In this document: piece after piece, positions 34,712 through 44,174 of the stretch
Numbering within the stretch: the stretch's first letter is position 1
Layout of the letters: every line of letters starts with the position of its first letter
Assembly (NCBI RefSeq): GCF_026168515.1
Contig: NZ_CP093443.1
Coordinates: forward strand, 3,906,001 to 3,970,000
Length of the DNA stretch: 64,000 nt
DNA from: Brevibacterium spongiae
GTDB taxonomy: Bacteria; Actinomycetota; Actinomycetes; Actinomycetales; Brevibacteriaceae
Direction: 5' to 3'
Position numbers and translations under genes: made by a program
Notes under the pieces: model-generated
What the model saw: the letters and a program-made list of their open reading frames with translations, nothing else
Databases searched by the model: none
What the model was told of the DNA's origin: nothing

Positions 34712-36145
34712 ATGCCGACTGTTTCCCTTGCCGAAATCTCGCCCGCCATCGCGCTCGGACCGCTTGATGGTCGCTACCGCAAAGACACCGCTGACCTCGT
34801 CGATCACCTCTCCGAGGCGGCGCTCAACCGCAACCGCATCACCGTTGAGATCGAATGGTTCATCCATCTCGCACAGAACTCCGTGATCGAGGGTGTGCGA
34901 CGCCTGAGCGCCGAGGAAGTCGACGGACTGCGCGCCTTCGCCGCCGACTTCGACGCCGAGACCATCGCGACGCTGGCCGCCCACGAAGCCGTCACCGTCC
35001 ACGACGTCAAGGCAGTCGAATACACAATCAAAGAGGCCCTAGTGAAGATCGGCGCCGAGGATCTCGGCGAACTCGTCCACTTCTGCTGCACCTCCGAGGA
35101 CATCAACAACCTCTCCTGGGCCCTCGGGATCAAGGGCGCCACCGAGCAGGTGTGGCTGCCCCGCGCCAAGGCGCTCATCGACGCTCTCGCCGATTCCGCC
35201 TCGGCGCTGGCCGATTCGCCGATGCTTGCGCACACCCACGGACAGCCGGCGACTCCGACGACGATGGGCAAGGAGCTCGCTGTCTTCATCCACCGGCTGC
35301 GTCGTCAGTACGAACGCATCGCCGGCACCGAGTTCCTCGGCAAGATCAACGGGGCCACCGGCACGTATTCGGCACACCTGGCCGCCGTGCCCGGCGCGGA
35401 CTGGCCGCAGATCGCTCAGACCTTCGTCGAAGACCGCCTCGGCCTGAGCTTCAACGCTCTGACCACCCAGATCGAATCGCACGACTGGGATGCCGAGCTC
35501 TTCGCCGATATCGCGCGCTTCAACCGCATCGCACACAATCTGGCCACCGATATGTGGACCTACATCTCGATGAACTACTTCAAGCAGATCCCTGTCGCAG
35601 GCGCGACCGGGTCATCGACGATGCCGCACAAGGTCAACCCGATCCGGTTCGAGAACGCCGAGGCGAACCTCGAGCTCTCGTGCGCCCTGCTCGATTCGCT
35701 CGCATCCACCCTGGTCACTTCCCGGATGCAGCGCGACCTCACCGACTCGACCTCGCAGCGCAACATCGGCGTCGCCTTCGGCCATTCGGTGCTGGCGCTG
35801 AACAACCTGGTCAAGGGACTCGGTGCTCTGGCCATCAATGAGGAGGCCCTGGCAGCCGACCTCGATGCGAACTGGGAGGTCCTCGGTGAGGCAATCCAGT
35901 CGGTCATGCGCGCCGCCGGGCTGCAGGGCGTGCCGGGGATGGAGAACCCGTACGAAACGCTCAAGGAGCTCACCCGCGGCAAGCGCATCAACCAGGCCGA
36001 CCTGCAGGAGTTCGTCGACGGGCTCGGGCTGCCCGAGGACCGGGCGGAACTGCTCAAGGCGCTGACTCCCGCAACGTACATCGGTGTGGCCGCTCAGCTC
36101 GCCGAGTCCGAGGTCTCCGACTGGAAAGCTTTCAGCGAAGCCTGA
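34712..36145 (+). CDS. purB: Adenylosuccinate lyase
   Basis: Purine biosynthesis enzyme that cleaves SAICAR and adenylosuccinate. The 477 residues match the enterobacterial-type PurB: LGPLDGRYRKDT at the start, HAAVTVHDVKAVEY-like region, FCCTSEDINNLSWAL, AHTHGQPATPTTMGKE with a catalytic His, and the fumarase-superfamily signature GSSTMPHKVNPIRFE near residue 300. The ATG at 34712 gives the normal N-terminus. It is divergent from the WXG-like cluster and followed by a strong terminator. Confidence 0.98.
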   Translation: MPTVSLAEISPAIALGPLDGRYRKDTADLVDHLSEAALNRNRITVEIEWFIHLAQNSVIEGVRRLSAEEVDGLRAFAADFDAETIATLAAHEAVTVHDVKAVEYTIKEALVKIGAEDLGELVHFCCTSEDINNLSWALGIKGATEQVWLPRAKALIDALADSASALADSPMLAHTHGQPATPTTMGKELAVFIHRLRRQYERIAGTEFLGKINGATGTYSAHLAAVPGADWPQIAQTFVEDRLGLSFNALTTQIESHDWDAELFADIARFNRIAHNLATDMWTYISMNYFKQIPVAGATGSSTMPHKVNPIRFENAEANLELSCALLDSLASTLVTSRMQRDLTDSTSQRNIGVAFGHSVLALNNLVKGLGALAINEEALAADLDANWEVLGEAIQSVMRAAGLQGVPGMENPYETLKELTRGKRINQADLQEFVDGLGLPEDRAELLKALTPATYIGVAAQLAESEVSDWKAFSEA

Positions 36146-36163
36146 TCCGCCGCTGTCAAACGT

Positions 36164-36200
36164 TTCGAGGCCGGTCTCCGAATTGGAGACCGGCCTCGAA
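36164..36200. terminator. Terminator hairpin after purB
   Basis: Perfect 16-base arms ttcgaggccggtctcc / ggagaccggcctcgaa with a five-base loop, 19 bases after the purB stop and before the convergent lipoprotein gene. Confidence 0.9.
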
Positions 36201-36300
36201 GCGTCTATCGGTGACCCGATGGAAGTCACCTTATGGAAGTCACTTGACGGGCGTCACTCGTCGCAACTGACCGCGCCCGTCGGGAATCAGGCGCAGTGAC

Positions 36301-37101
36301 TCAGGCGGAGGGGATGTCGAAGGTCGTGGTGAACTCCGGAACCTTCTCGTCGGTTCCCATCACCTTGCCGGCGCCGCGTTCGTACCGGATCGTGTAGCCG
36401 TCCTGCTTCTTGTTGGGAACGTAGGCGAGCCAGCCCTGGTGGGTTTCACCCTCGCGGCGAGTGACATCTTCGAAGGGTTCGTAGCCGGCCGCTCGCATCT
36501 CTGCCTCGATGCCGTCCGTCTGGTCGTACCGGTACTCGGAGCCCCCATCCTCGGAGATCTTGAAGGCTCCTGACTGGATGAGTCCGCTGTACTTCTGCCC
36601 CGGGGTGACCTTGACTTCGAGAAGGACGACCTCGCCGCCGAGCTCGATGGATGTGGCCTTCTTCGACGAGTTGAAGTTCCGCACGGCCGAGAGCACCTCG
36701 ATCTTGTCCTGCATCTCCGGATCTTCGAAGCTCTCACCGATGCTGACCTCGGCCTGGCTGCCCGACGACTGACCTGAATCCGAGCCGCTCGAACCGTTGT
36801 CCGAGGTGTTCGTCCCGGTGTCCGAACCGACGGTTCCGCCGTCCGTGCCGGTCGATGTGCCTTCGGCCGAGGAGGAGGATCCCGAATCCGAGGTGTCCCC
36901 GCCCGCATCCGAGTCCTGGGAGGCTTCGTTCTCTCCGTTCGGCTGCTGGCCTTCCGTCTGCTGGCCGTCGGCTCCGGCCTGCTCGCCGGAAGTGCCGTCT
37001 TGGTCCGGCACCACTTGGCTGATGAGCGAGCAGCCTGAGAAGGCGAGGGTGCAGCTGAGCAGGGCGGCAGCGGTGAAAGCGGCGCGTTTCGTGCGTTTCA
37101 T
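36301..37101 (-). CDS. Secreted lipoprotein, unknown function
   Basis: A 266-residue lipoprotein. The signal peptide KRTKRAAFTAAALLSCTLAF ends in the lipobox FSGC. A disordered stalk follows, about 90 residues rich in Gly, Ser, Asp, Thr and Gln. The C-terminal domain (about residues 115-266) is beta-rich and starts VSIGESFEDPEMQDKIEVLS; it resembles the DUF4352-like immunoglobulin-type modules of Gram-positive lipoproteins. The ATG at 37101 is chosen because it gives the signal peptide and has AAGGAG (caaggagtcatc) seven bases upstream. The stop region is repeated imperfectly just downstream (about 36286-36312). Confidence 0.87.
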   Translation of the reverse strand: MKRTKRAAFTAAALLSCTLAFSGCSLISQVVPDQDGTSGEQAGADGQQTEGQQPNGENEASQDSDAGGDTSDSGSSSSAEGTSTGTDGGTVGSDTGTNTSDNGSSGSDSGQSSGSQAEVSIGESFEDPEMQDKIEVLSAVRNFNSSKKATSIELGGEVVLLEVKVTPGQKYSGLIQSGAFKISEDGGSEYRYDQTDGIEAEMRAAGYEPFEDVTRREGETHQGWLAYVPNKKQDGYTIRYERGAGKVMGTDEKVPEFTTTFDIPSA

Positions 37102-37236
37102 GATGACTCCTTGATCGGTCTCTCGCACCCGGGAACAGGTCACCCGACTGCGTGTTCTGAAACCAACCTATGAGCTGGGCGCGCTCGAGATGTGCGCCGC
37201 GTGTGTCAGAACGGCAACGTCTGTCACCGATCCGCC

Positions 37237-37322
37237 GCAGCACCCGATCCGGCGTCCCTCGGATACCGCCGCCGGTACACCGACGGACCGCCACGTCCAT
37301 GCAGCACCCGATCCGGCGTCCC
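37237..37322. repeat. 22-bp direct repeat, 64 bp apart
   Basis: gcagcacccgatccggcgtc (plus cc) occurs at 37237-37258 and 37301-37322 in the gap between the lipoprotein start and the transporter end. It may be part of a decayed 64-bp tandem duplication. Confidence 0.85.
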
Positions 37323-37333
37323 CGGCCACGCCC

Positions 37334-38704
37334 TCAGGCGGGGACGAGATGCTTGTCCGCGTCCACCTCGGCGAGGGTCTTGTGCCCCATGCTGCGGGCG
37401 AGGATGAGCGTCGGGACTCCGGCGACGATGATGACGACGGTGGCGTAGATCGCCGGCGCCAGGGTGATGCCGGTGCCGGACATGAGCGCCGTGGCGATGA
37501 GCGGCGAGAGTCCGCCGAAGAGGACGGTCGCGACGTTGTAGCCGATCGCCATGCCGGAGAAGCGGCTGGTGCCGGTGAACTGCTCGGGCACCATGGCGGC
37601 GGCGACGGCCGACCAGCCTGCAGCGGGGATGGCGAGGAATGCGGAGCCTGCGACCGCGATGCCCGCGGACTGATTGGACAGCAGCACGTACGCGGGAATC
37701 GTCGTGAAGACGAAGACGATCATGAGCGCGGCCAAGGCCGGTTTCCGCCCGAACTTGTCCGAGGCCAATCCGAAGAACGGGGTGACGACGATGGCGACGA
37801 CGGCTGCGACGGTGCCCAGGGCCAGGGATCCGGAGTTCGGGACCTTCGCGACCTCTTCGATGTAGGTCGGCACGTAGGTGATGTTGAGGAAGTAGCTGAC
37901 CGATCCGATCGAGGAGATGAGGAAGGCGACGAGGATCGCTCGCGGCTGCTCGAGGATCGCGGTGATGAGCGGGGAGCGTCTGAGAGCGACGTCCTTCTTC
38001 TCCTTCTCCGCGTGCTGCAGCCGTTTGAAGGTCTCGGTCTCCTCCATCATCGACCGCAGCGGCACCATGAGGATGGCGAGCAGCGCGCCGAGGACGAACA
38101 GCAGCCGCCAGCCCCAGGAGTCCATCGCTTCGGGGCTGAGCGTATTCGCCAGCAGCGCACCGGAGCCGACGGCCAGAAGCGCACCGACCTCGCTGTTGGC
38201 CGCCGCCCAGCTCGCGGCGAGTCCCCGCTTGCCCGGTCTCGCCGATTCCATGAGGAAGACCATGATGCCGGTGTACTCGGCACCAACGGAGAACCCGGAC
38301 AGGCAGCGCAGGGTGACCATGAGCACGCCCGCCCAGATGCCGATCGTCTCGTAGTTCGGGATCACCGCGATCCCGAGCATCGAGATCGCCATGAGGACCG
38401 CGGAGATGATGAGCGTGGACCGACGTCCGATCCGATCACCGAGGTGGCCGAAGACCATCGCACCCAAGGGTCGGAAAAGGAATCCTGCCGCACCGACCCC
38501 GAGTGTCAGCAGCAGTGAGTCCGTCTGATCGCCGAAGAACTCCTTGGTCAGGGTCGTGGCGACATAGAAGAAGATCGAGAAGTCGTACCATTCGACCACG
38601 GTGCCGAACGCGGCGACGAACATCGACCTGCGCCGGCCTCTCTCACGCTCTCGGCTGGAAGCCTGGACAGGTGTTCCGGGATGGTTCCGATCCGACTCGG
38701 TCAT
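37334..38704 (-). CDS. MHS-family MFS transporter
   Basis: A 456-residue 12-helix protein of the metabolite:H+ symporter group: FGTVVEWYDFSIFFYVATTL, FGHLGDRIGRRSTL and RCLSGFSVGAEYTGIMVFLM. The middle loop is charged (KRLQHAEKEKKDVALRR). Likely substrates are organic acids or osmolytes. The ATG at 38704 (MTESDRN) fits better than the earlier GTG. No clear Shine-Dalgarno sequence is seen; a tacgct box seven bases before the ATG would fit a leaderless transcript (weak). Confidence 0.92.
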   Translation of the reverse strand: MTESDRNHPGTPVQASSRERERGRRRSMFVAAFGTVVEWYDFSIFFYVATTLTKEFFGDQTDSLLLTLGVGAAGFLFRPLGAMVFGHLGDRIGRRSTLIISAVLMAISMLGIAVIPNYETIGIWAGVLMVTLRCLSGFSVGAEYTGIMVFLMESARPGKRGLAASWAAANSEVGALLAVGSGALLANTLSPEAMDSWGWRLLFVLGALLAILMVPLRSMMEETETFKRLQHAEKEKKDVALRRSPLITAILEQPRAILVAFLISSIGSVSYFLNITYVPTYIEEVAKVPNSGSLALGTVAAVVAIVVTPFFGLASDKFGRKPALAALMIVFVFTTIPAYVLLSNQSAGIAVAGSAFLAIPAAGWSAVAAAMVPEQFTGTSRFSGMAIGYNVATVLFGGLSPLIATALMSGTGITLAPAIYATVVIIVAGVPTLILARSMGHKTLAEVDADKHLVPA

Positions 38705-38805
38705 GGCCCGAGCGTACCAGCACACCCGGACTCACCGAGGAGGTCCGACCCACCGTTATTACTGACCAGTAGCATTCTCCGGTTCGACTCATTACGCTGA
38801 AACCT

Positions 38806-39693
38806 ATGGACACGCTCACGCCACAGACCCTGCGCATTCCCGTGCCGAGCCGATACGGCTCCAGCGAGCTCGACGGACACCTCTTCCACCCCGAGGACAC
38901 TGCCCGTGCGGTGCTGACGATCCACCCGGCCACCGCGACTCCCGAACGCTTCTACTTCTTCTTCGCCGAGGCGGCCGCCGCCAGAGGGTTCGCCGTGGTC
39001 ACCTATGGCTTCCGCGGAGTCGGTGACAGAGCGACGGCCCGCGCTCATCGGCACATCCGCATGCGCGATTGGATCTCCGAAGACGTCGCGGCCGCGGGCG
39101 CCTGGGCCGAGACGACCTTCCCCGACCTGCCGCAGGTGGCGCTGGGCCACAGCGTCGGCGGGCACGCTCTGCTCTTAGGATACGGCGGTGAACGGCTGAG
39201 CGGAATCGTCACAGTCGCCTCGGCGATGGTCGCAGCCCGCAAGATCGCACCCCGCAGCGAGCGCTTCCGGGTGGAGGTCGGCCTCGGGGTCTTCGGCAGG
39301 GCGGCGACTCGGGTGTTGGGCTATATGCCCGGCAGCCGCGTGGGCCTCGGCGAGGATCTGCCCGCCGCCGCTCTCTATGAGTGGACGAGCTGGCTGCGCC
39401 GTCCTCACTTCTTCTTCGACGACCCGAGCTTCAGCGCCGAGGCGCACATCTCCCGCCTGCGCACCCCGGTCCTCGCCGTCGGCACCTCCGACGACCCCTG
39501 GGCGACAGATGCCTTCATCGATGCGCTCACCGACCGCCTGCGCCTGGCACCGCTGACCCGACGGACCTTCACCCCGGACGAGCTCGGAGTCAGGACCATC
39601 GGTCATCACGGCCTCTTGCGCCGGTCCGTCGCCGAGGCGGCCTGGCCGGACATCGTCGACTGGCTCGACACGGCCGCCGGCGTCTCAGACTGA
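38806..39693 (+). CDS. Alpha/beta hydrolase
   Basis: A 295-residue single-domain hydrolase. The nucleophile elbow is LGHSVGGHALLLGYGG; a candidate acid is the Asp in GTSDDPWATDAF; the catalytic His is probably in TIGHHGLL near the C-terminus. An RGVGD stretch follows the oxyanion region (VVTYGFRGVGDR). The layout resembles the serine aminopeptidase S33/YheT-like group; the substrate is unknown. No signal peptide. Its end overlaps the convergent FAD oxidase gene by nine bases. Confidence 0.88.
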   Translation: MDTLTPQTLRIPVPSRYGSSELDGHLFHPEDTARAVLTIHPATATPERFYFFFAEAAAARGFAVVTYGFRGVGDRATARAHRHIRMRDWISEDVAAAGAWAETTFPDLPQVALGHSVGGHALLLGYGGERLSGIVTVASAMVAARKIAPRSERFRVEVGLGVFGRAATRVLGYMPGSRVGLGEDLPAAALYEWTSWLRRPHFFFDDPSFSAEAHISRLRTPVLAVGTSDDPWATDAFIDALTDRLRLAPLTRRTFTPDELGVRTIGHHGLLRRSVAEAAWPDIVDWLDTAAGVSD

Positions 39694-41091
39694 GCGCCCG
39701 CGGACCCCGAAGAGCGAGTCGGTGAAGCGGTTGCCGAACATCGCCTCCGGGTCGAGGCGAGCGCGCAGCTCGCAGAAGTCGTCGAATCGCGGATAGAGTC
39801 CGGCCAGGTCAGCTGATGTGCGGGTGTGGATCTTCCCCCAGTGCGGGCGTCCCCCGTGGCGGCACAGGATCTGCTCGACGACGCGGAAGTACTCGGCGAA
39901 GTCCTCTTTGATGAACCGGTGGACGGCGATGTACATCGTTTCCCTGCCCGTCGCCGTCGACAGCGGAACATCATCGGCGGCCGCGCACCGGACCTCGAGG
40001 GGGAAGGAGATCACCCACCCCTTGGCCTCGATCACCTCGCGGATCTCCCGGATCGCCGCGGCGCCGGCGGCGAAGGGAAGCGCGTACTCCATCTCGTTGA
40101 ATCGCACCCTGCGCGGGGTGACGAACACGTCGTAGCCCGGCGCCCGGTACATCCGATCCGAGACGACGGACTGCGCGAGGCGGTTGATCGACGGCACCAT
40201 TCCCGGCACCTTGGCCCCGACTTCGACAGCCACGCGCAGCGCCCCGTTCTCCACGACTTCCTTGTCCAGGAGGGTCAGCCATCGGTTGCGCACCCCCGCC
40301 TCGGCGAGGCGGCCCGGGCCTGCCTGCCCCGGATCGACGCGGGTGTTCGTCTTCGTCAGCACTTTTTCGGTGTGCGGGAACCAATAGAACTCGAAATGAT
40401 CGGCCGCCCGCATCCGCTCCTCGAGCCCGTCGAGGAGCTCGTCGAATCCGGCCACCTTCTCCTCGGCGATGAGGTCGAAGGCGGGCACGCACTGGAGCTC
40501 GACTTCGGTGATGACGCCGAGCACGCCGAGGCTGACCCGCGCGAGGTCGAAGGTCTCCGGTTCGGTCGTCGCGGACAGGTTCCGCACCTGCCCATCGGGG
40601 CCCATGAGGGTCAGCCCGGTGACGGTGCCCGCGAACCCGGTGAAGCCGAGGCCGGTGCCGTGGGTGCTCGTCGAGATCGCCCCGGCCAGCGACTGTGGGT
40701 TGACGTCGCCCTGATTCGTCAGGGCCAGACCGTAGGGTTCGAGCAGGGCCGGAATGTCGCGTAACCGGGTGCCCGCGTGGAAGCGCACCCGCTGACCAGC
40801 TTCGTCGACGGCGACGATCCCGGACAGTGCGTCGAGGTTGACCATGACGTCATCGCCTGCGGCGACCGGCGTGAAGGAGTGCCCGGCCCCGACGATGCGC
40901 AGCCGGTCCCCGTCCGCGGCGGCGCGGGTGACGATTTCCGACAGATCCTCCGCCGAGGCGGGACTGGCGAAGGTGTGCGGATGTGCGTGGACGTGCCCGG
41001 ACCAGTTCCGAAACGCCTGTCGGTTCGATCCACCGACCTGCCCGGTCCGTCCGACCCGACGCGCCCGTCCGATCCCATTCCTCGCGCTCAC
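39685..41091 (-). CDS. FAD-dependent sugar-lactone oxidase (L-gulonolactone/D-arabinono-lactone oxidase family)
   Basis: A 468-residue oxidoreductase of the VAO/ALO family. The FAD-binding part contains RIVGAGHSFTPVAAGDD and AISTSTHGTGLGFTGFA; the C-terminal ALO domain has RPHWGKIHTRT. Members oxidise aldonolactones or alditols with oxygen. The start is GTG 41091, overlapping the upstream gene's stop (GTGA); an in-frame ATG at 41124 would overlap that gene by 37 bases. It is translationally coupled to the racemase-fold gene, so the two may act in one pathway. Confidence 0.88.
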   Translation of the reverse strand: MSARNGIGRARRVGRTGQVGGSNRQAFRNWSGHVHAHPHTFASPASAEDLSEIVTRAAADGDRLRIVGAGHSFTPVAAGDDVMVNLDALSGIVAVDEAGQRVRFHAGTRLRDIPALLEPYGLALTNQGDVNPQSLAGAISTSTHGTGLGFTGFAGTVTGLTLMGPDGQVRNLSATTEPETFDLARVSLGVLGVITEVELQCVPAFDLIAEEKVAGFDELLDGLEERMRAADHFEFYWFPHTEKVLTKTNTRVDPGQAGPGRLAEAGVRNRWLTLLDKEVVENGALRVAVEVGAKVPGMVPSINRLAQSVVSDRMYRAPGYDVFVTPRRVRFNEMEYALPFAAGAAAIREIREVIEAKGWVISFPLEVRCAAADDVPLSTATGRETMYIAVHRFIKEDFAEYFRVVEQILCRHGGRPHWGKIHTRTSADLAGLYPRFDDFCELRARLDPEAMFGNRFTDSLFGVRGRSV

Positions 41092-42287
41092 AGCACCAGC
41101 CCTTCTCCCCGATAGGTCGGCCATGTCCCGACGATGTCTGCGCCTCGGACGACGAGGAACTCGTTGAAGTGTTCGGCGAGCTCACCGGCCTTGGCATGGC
41201 GGAACCAGACGAGGTCACCGATGCTCAGCCCCTCGGTGCCCGGTCCGGTCAGCGGAGTCTGCACCTCGCCGGGACCCTCGAGTCCCGAATATTCGAGCCC
41301 CGGGGGCCAGGCGATCGTAGGCAGACGGTCGGGACCGGGCACGCCCGAGGCGATGAACCCGCCCTTGAACACCGTCACCCAGCCCGGTGCGGGTCGGCGC
41401 ACGACCGGAGTGACGAAGTAGGCGGCGGGCAGGTGCCGGAAATGCGTGTACCCGTCGAAGAGTCCCGGAGAGAACAGTCCGGACCCGGCGGCGAGTTCGG
41501 TCAGTGTGCCCTCGGCGGCGCTGGACTCGAAGGAGCCGGTGCCCCCGCCGTTGACGAATTCGAGATCGGCAACCTCGCGCACGGCGGCGATGACGGCGGC
41601 CCTGCGTTCGGCGAGCTCGGCGATCGAAGCCTTCTGCATGAGCCGCACGACGGCCTGCCTGGCCGACCGCCCGGCGTCGGCGGTGCCCGCGATCTGACCC
41701 TCGTAGAACATCAGTCCGACGAGATCGAAGCCGGGCCGAGCCGCGACCTGCCGCGCCAAGGCGACCGCGGAGTCCTCATCGCGGATCGGCGAGCGTCTCG
41801 CCCCGATATGGATCCGGTCGCCCAACCAGGCCTCGACCGCGCGGAAGGAGGAGTCGACGTCGATGCACACGCGCACGGGGGTATCGGCCGCCTCGGCGAG
41901 CGATGTGCGCACGGAATCGATGACGTCGAGGTGGGCCACGGAATCGATCATCAGGGTGATGTTTGACAGCGCCCCCGCCTCGGCGAACATCCGGGTCAGG
42001 GCGCCGCGATCGAGGCTCGGATAGCCGATGAGGATATCGCGGACGCCGCGGGCGTGGAGGTGGAGGGCCTCGGGGACGGAGTAGGACAGCACCCCGGAGT
42101 ATGCGGGATGGTCAAGCGCCCGATCGATCGCCGCGGGCACCCGCAGGGACTTCGTGGCGACGCGGATCGGCAGCCCGCGGGCGCGACTCGCCAGTGCGTC
42201 GAGGTTCGCATCGAAGGCCTCGAGATCGACCACCGCGGTGGGTGCACCGGTTCCATTCAGCGCACGACGCAGATGACTCGAAACCAT
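41088..42287 (-). CDS. Alanine-racemase-fold PLP enzyme (D-threonine aldolase/amino-acid deaminase type)
   Basis: A 399-residue PLP enzyme. The lysine is in PIRVATKSLRVPAAIDRAL. The domain continues with SYSVPEALHLHARGVRDILI and the C-terminal metal/substrate region characteristic of D-threonine aldolase-like proteins (FVNGGGTGSFE, HFRHLPAAYFVTPVVRRPAP). Known relatives cleave beta-hydroxy-D-amino acids or deaminate them. Divergent from the aldehyde dehydrogenase gene, with 49 bases between. The substrate is not defined. Confidence 0.85.
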   Translation of the reverse strand: MVSSHLRRALNGTGAPTAVVDLEAFDANLDALASRARGLPIRVATKSLRVPAAIDRALDHPAYSGVLSYSVPEALHLHARGVRDILIGYPSLDRGALTRMFAEAGALSNITLMIDSVAHLDVIDSVRTSLAEAADTPVRVCIDVDSSFRAVEAWLGDRIHIGARRSPIRDEDSAVALARQVAARPGFDLVGLMFYEGQIAGTADAGRSARQAVVRLMQKASIAELAERRAAVIAAVREVADLEFVNGGGTGSFESSAAEGTLTELAAGSGLFSPGLFDGYTHFRHLPAAYFVTPVVRRPAPGWVTVFKGGFIASGVPGPDRLPTIAWPPGLEYSGLEGPGEVQTPLTGPGTEGLSIGDLVWFRHAKAGELAEHFNEFLVVRGADIVGTWPTYRGEGLVL

Positions 42288-42336
42288 ATTCGGTAGTGTA
42301 TCCGCTGATGACCTGCGTCACACGAGAGGGAACCCG

Positions 42337-43941
42337 ATGAGATCCGAAACCGTCAACCGGGCAGCCGCCGACTCTGCGTCGAGCGTTGCCGCATCCGCCC
42401 ATGTCACTGCGGCTCTGCGAGATTTCCTCGACACCGACCCGTACTCCGATGCCTCGGGTTCGGGTGAACGGGTGCGCGGCGTCGAGCCGTTCACCGGCAC
42501 AGAGGTCGACCGGTTCGCCAGCAACACCCCCGCCGATGTCGAGGCCGCCTACCGGACCGCCCGCATCGCCGCCTCGGCGTGGGCGGCCCAGTCCGTCGAA
42601 CATCGGGCGAAGGTGCTTACGCGTCTGCATGCTTCGCTGCGCCGCCATGAGTCTCTGCTCCTCGACATCGTCCAGTACGAGACCGGCAAGGCCCGCATCC
42701 ACGCCTATGACGAGGTCCTCGACACATTCAATGTGCTGCGCCACTACGGGGTGATGGCCGCGAAATATCTGCGACCGACTCGCCGGCGCGGAGCGATTCC
42801 CGGCCTCACCCGCACCGAGGTGACCCGCACCCCGTTGGGCGTGATCGGGTTCATCACACCGTGGAACTATCCGCTGACCTTGGGTGCGACCGATCTGTTC
42901 GCGGCCCTGACCGCCGGCAACGCAGTCGTCCACAAACCCGATTCGTCGACGACCCTGACCGCGATCTTCATGCGGCGCCTGGCCATCGCCGCCGGCCTGC
43001 CGCCCGAGGTCTGGCAGCTCGTGCCCGGCCCCTCCTCCGAGGTCGGTCCCGCCCTCATTGCCGAAGCCGACGGGGTGTCGTTCACCGGGTCGACAGCCGC
43101 GGGACGGTCGATCGCCGCCGAGACGGGGCATCGCCTGCTGCCGACCGCACTCGAGCTCGGAGGCAAGAACCCCATGGTCGTGCTCTCCGACGCTGACCTG
43201 CCGAAGGCGGTCGAGGGTGCGGTGCGCGGCTCGTTCTCCTCCGCCGGGCAGCTGTGCATCTCGATCGAGCGCATCTACGTCCACGAAGACCTCTATCCCG
43301 TCTTCTGCGCCCATTTCGCCGAGGCGGCCCGTGCCCTCGAGCTGAGTGCCGAGTTCGCGTACGGGCCCGGTATGGGATCCCTGGGCGGGCCGAAGCAGTT
43401 CGAACGGGTCAGCGCCCACGTCGAACAGGCGCGCAGCGTCGGTGCCACGGTCATCGCCGGCGGTCACCCTGTGCCCGAACTCGGACCCCACTTCTACGCC
43501 CCGACCGTGCTCACCGATGTACCCGCCTCCGCCGAGCTGCACCGCGAGGAGACCTTCGGACCCGTCGTCTCCGTCTACCCGGTGGCCTCCGACGCCGAGG
43601 CGGTCGCCGCGGCCAATGACAGCGAATACGGACTCGCCGCAGCCGTGTACTCCCGCTCCCACGGACGTGAGTACGCTCGTCGGATCGAGGCAGGAATGAT
43701 CAACGTCAACGAGGTCTATCCGGCCAGCTGGGGGTCCATCGACGCCCCGGCCGGCGGGGTCAAGGCTTCGGGACTGGGCCACCGCCACGGAGCCGAGGGC
43801 CTCCACCAGTTCACGCACACGCACACGATCGCCGAACAGCGGCTGCACCCGATCGCTCCCGCCGGACAACTGGATCAGGCGAAGTTTGCGAACGCCATGA
43901 CCGGTGCGCTGTCAGTGATGCGCGCCCTGCGGATGAAGTAG
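42337..43941 (+). CDS. NAD(P)-dependent aldehyde dehydrogenase, succinate-semialdehyde type
   Basis: A 534-residue aldehyde dehydrogenase. It shows FITPWNYPLTLGATDLFAAL, SFTGSTAAGR, the glutamate motif ALELGGKNPM, the catalytic-cysteine region SAGQLCISIERIYV and EETFGPVVSVYP. The sequence most resembles actinobacterial succinic semialdehyde dehydrogenases of the GabD2 group. The C-terminus is slightly longer than average. The ATG at 42337 follows GAGGG by about five bases. It is divergent from the racemase-fold gene. Confidence 0.9.
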   Translation: MRSETVNRAAADSASSVAASAHVTAALRDFLDTDPYSDASGSGERVRGVEPFTGTEVDRFASNTPADVEAAYRTARIAASAWAAQSVEHRAKVLTRLHASLRRHESLLLDIVQYETGKARIHAYDEVLDTFNVLRHYGVMAAKYLRPTRRRGAIPGLTRTEVTRTPLGVIGFITPWNYPLTLGATDLFAALTAGNAVVHKPDSSTTLTAIFMRRLAIAAGLPPEVWQLVPGPSSEVGPALIAEADGVSFTGSTAAGRSIAAETGHRLLPTALELGGKNPMVVLSDADLPKAVEGAVRGSFSSAGQLCISIERIYVHEDLYPVFCAHFAEAARALELSAEFAYGPGMGSLGGPKQFERVSAHVEQARSVGATVIAGGHPVPELGPHFYAPTVLTDVPASAELHREETFGPVVSVYPVASDAEAVAAANDSEYGLAAAVYSRSHGREYARRIEAGMINVNEVYPASWGSIDAPAGGVKASGLGHRHGAEGLHQFTHTHTIAEQRLHPIAPAGQLDQAKFANAMTGALSVMRALRMK

Positions 43942-43984
43942 GCGCTGCTGTCGTCGCGGGCCGGAGCCGTCTTCTCGGCCGAAT

Positions 43985-44099
43985 ATAGGTCGCAATCGGA
44001 CATTTCTGACGCCGAGAAATATCCGATAGTGACCTGAATTTCGGGCCGAGTATCCGTTTGCGACCTAGGTTTCGGCCTGAGTATCCGATTGCGACCTAT
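43985..44099. repeat. Three 31-bp-spaced direct copies plus one inverted copy of a 14-16 bp motif
   Basis: The motif tccgattgcgacct occurs as three direct copies at 44022, 44053 and 44084, exactly 31 bases apart (tccgatagtgacct, tccgtttgcgacct, tccgattgcgacct). A perfect inverted copy, ataggtcgcaatcgga, lies at 43985-44000. The array lies between the convergent aldehyde dehydrogenase and penicillin-binding protein genes. It could be a complex terminator or a phased protein-binding array. Confidence 0.9.
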
Positions 44100-44133
44100 T
44101 CTCGAGCCAGGGCCGCCTCGGTGAGGCTCTGTT

Positions 44134-44174
44134 GGCGATCGTCAGTTGATGGTGCGGGCGATCTTCAGTTGATG
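44134..44174. repeat. 23-bp duplication at the PBP stop
   Basis: ggcgatcgtcagttgatg (44134) and ggcgatcttcagttgatg (44157) repeat the end of the PBP gene, including its stop (44165-44167), with a 23-base period. Confidence 0.9.
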
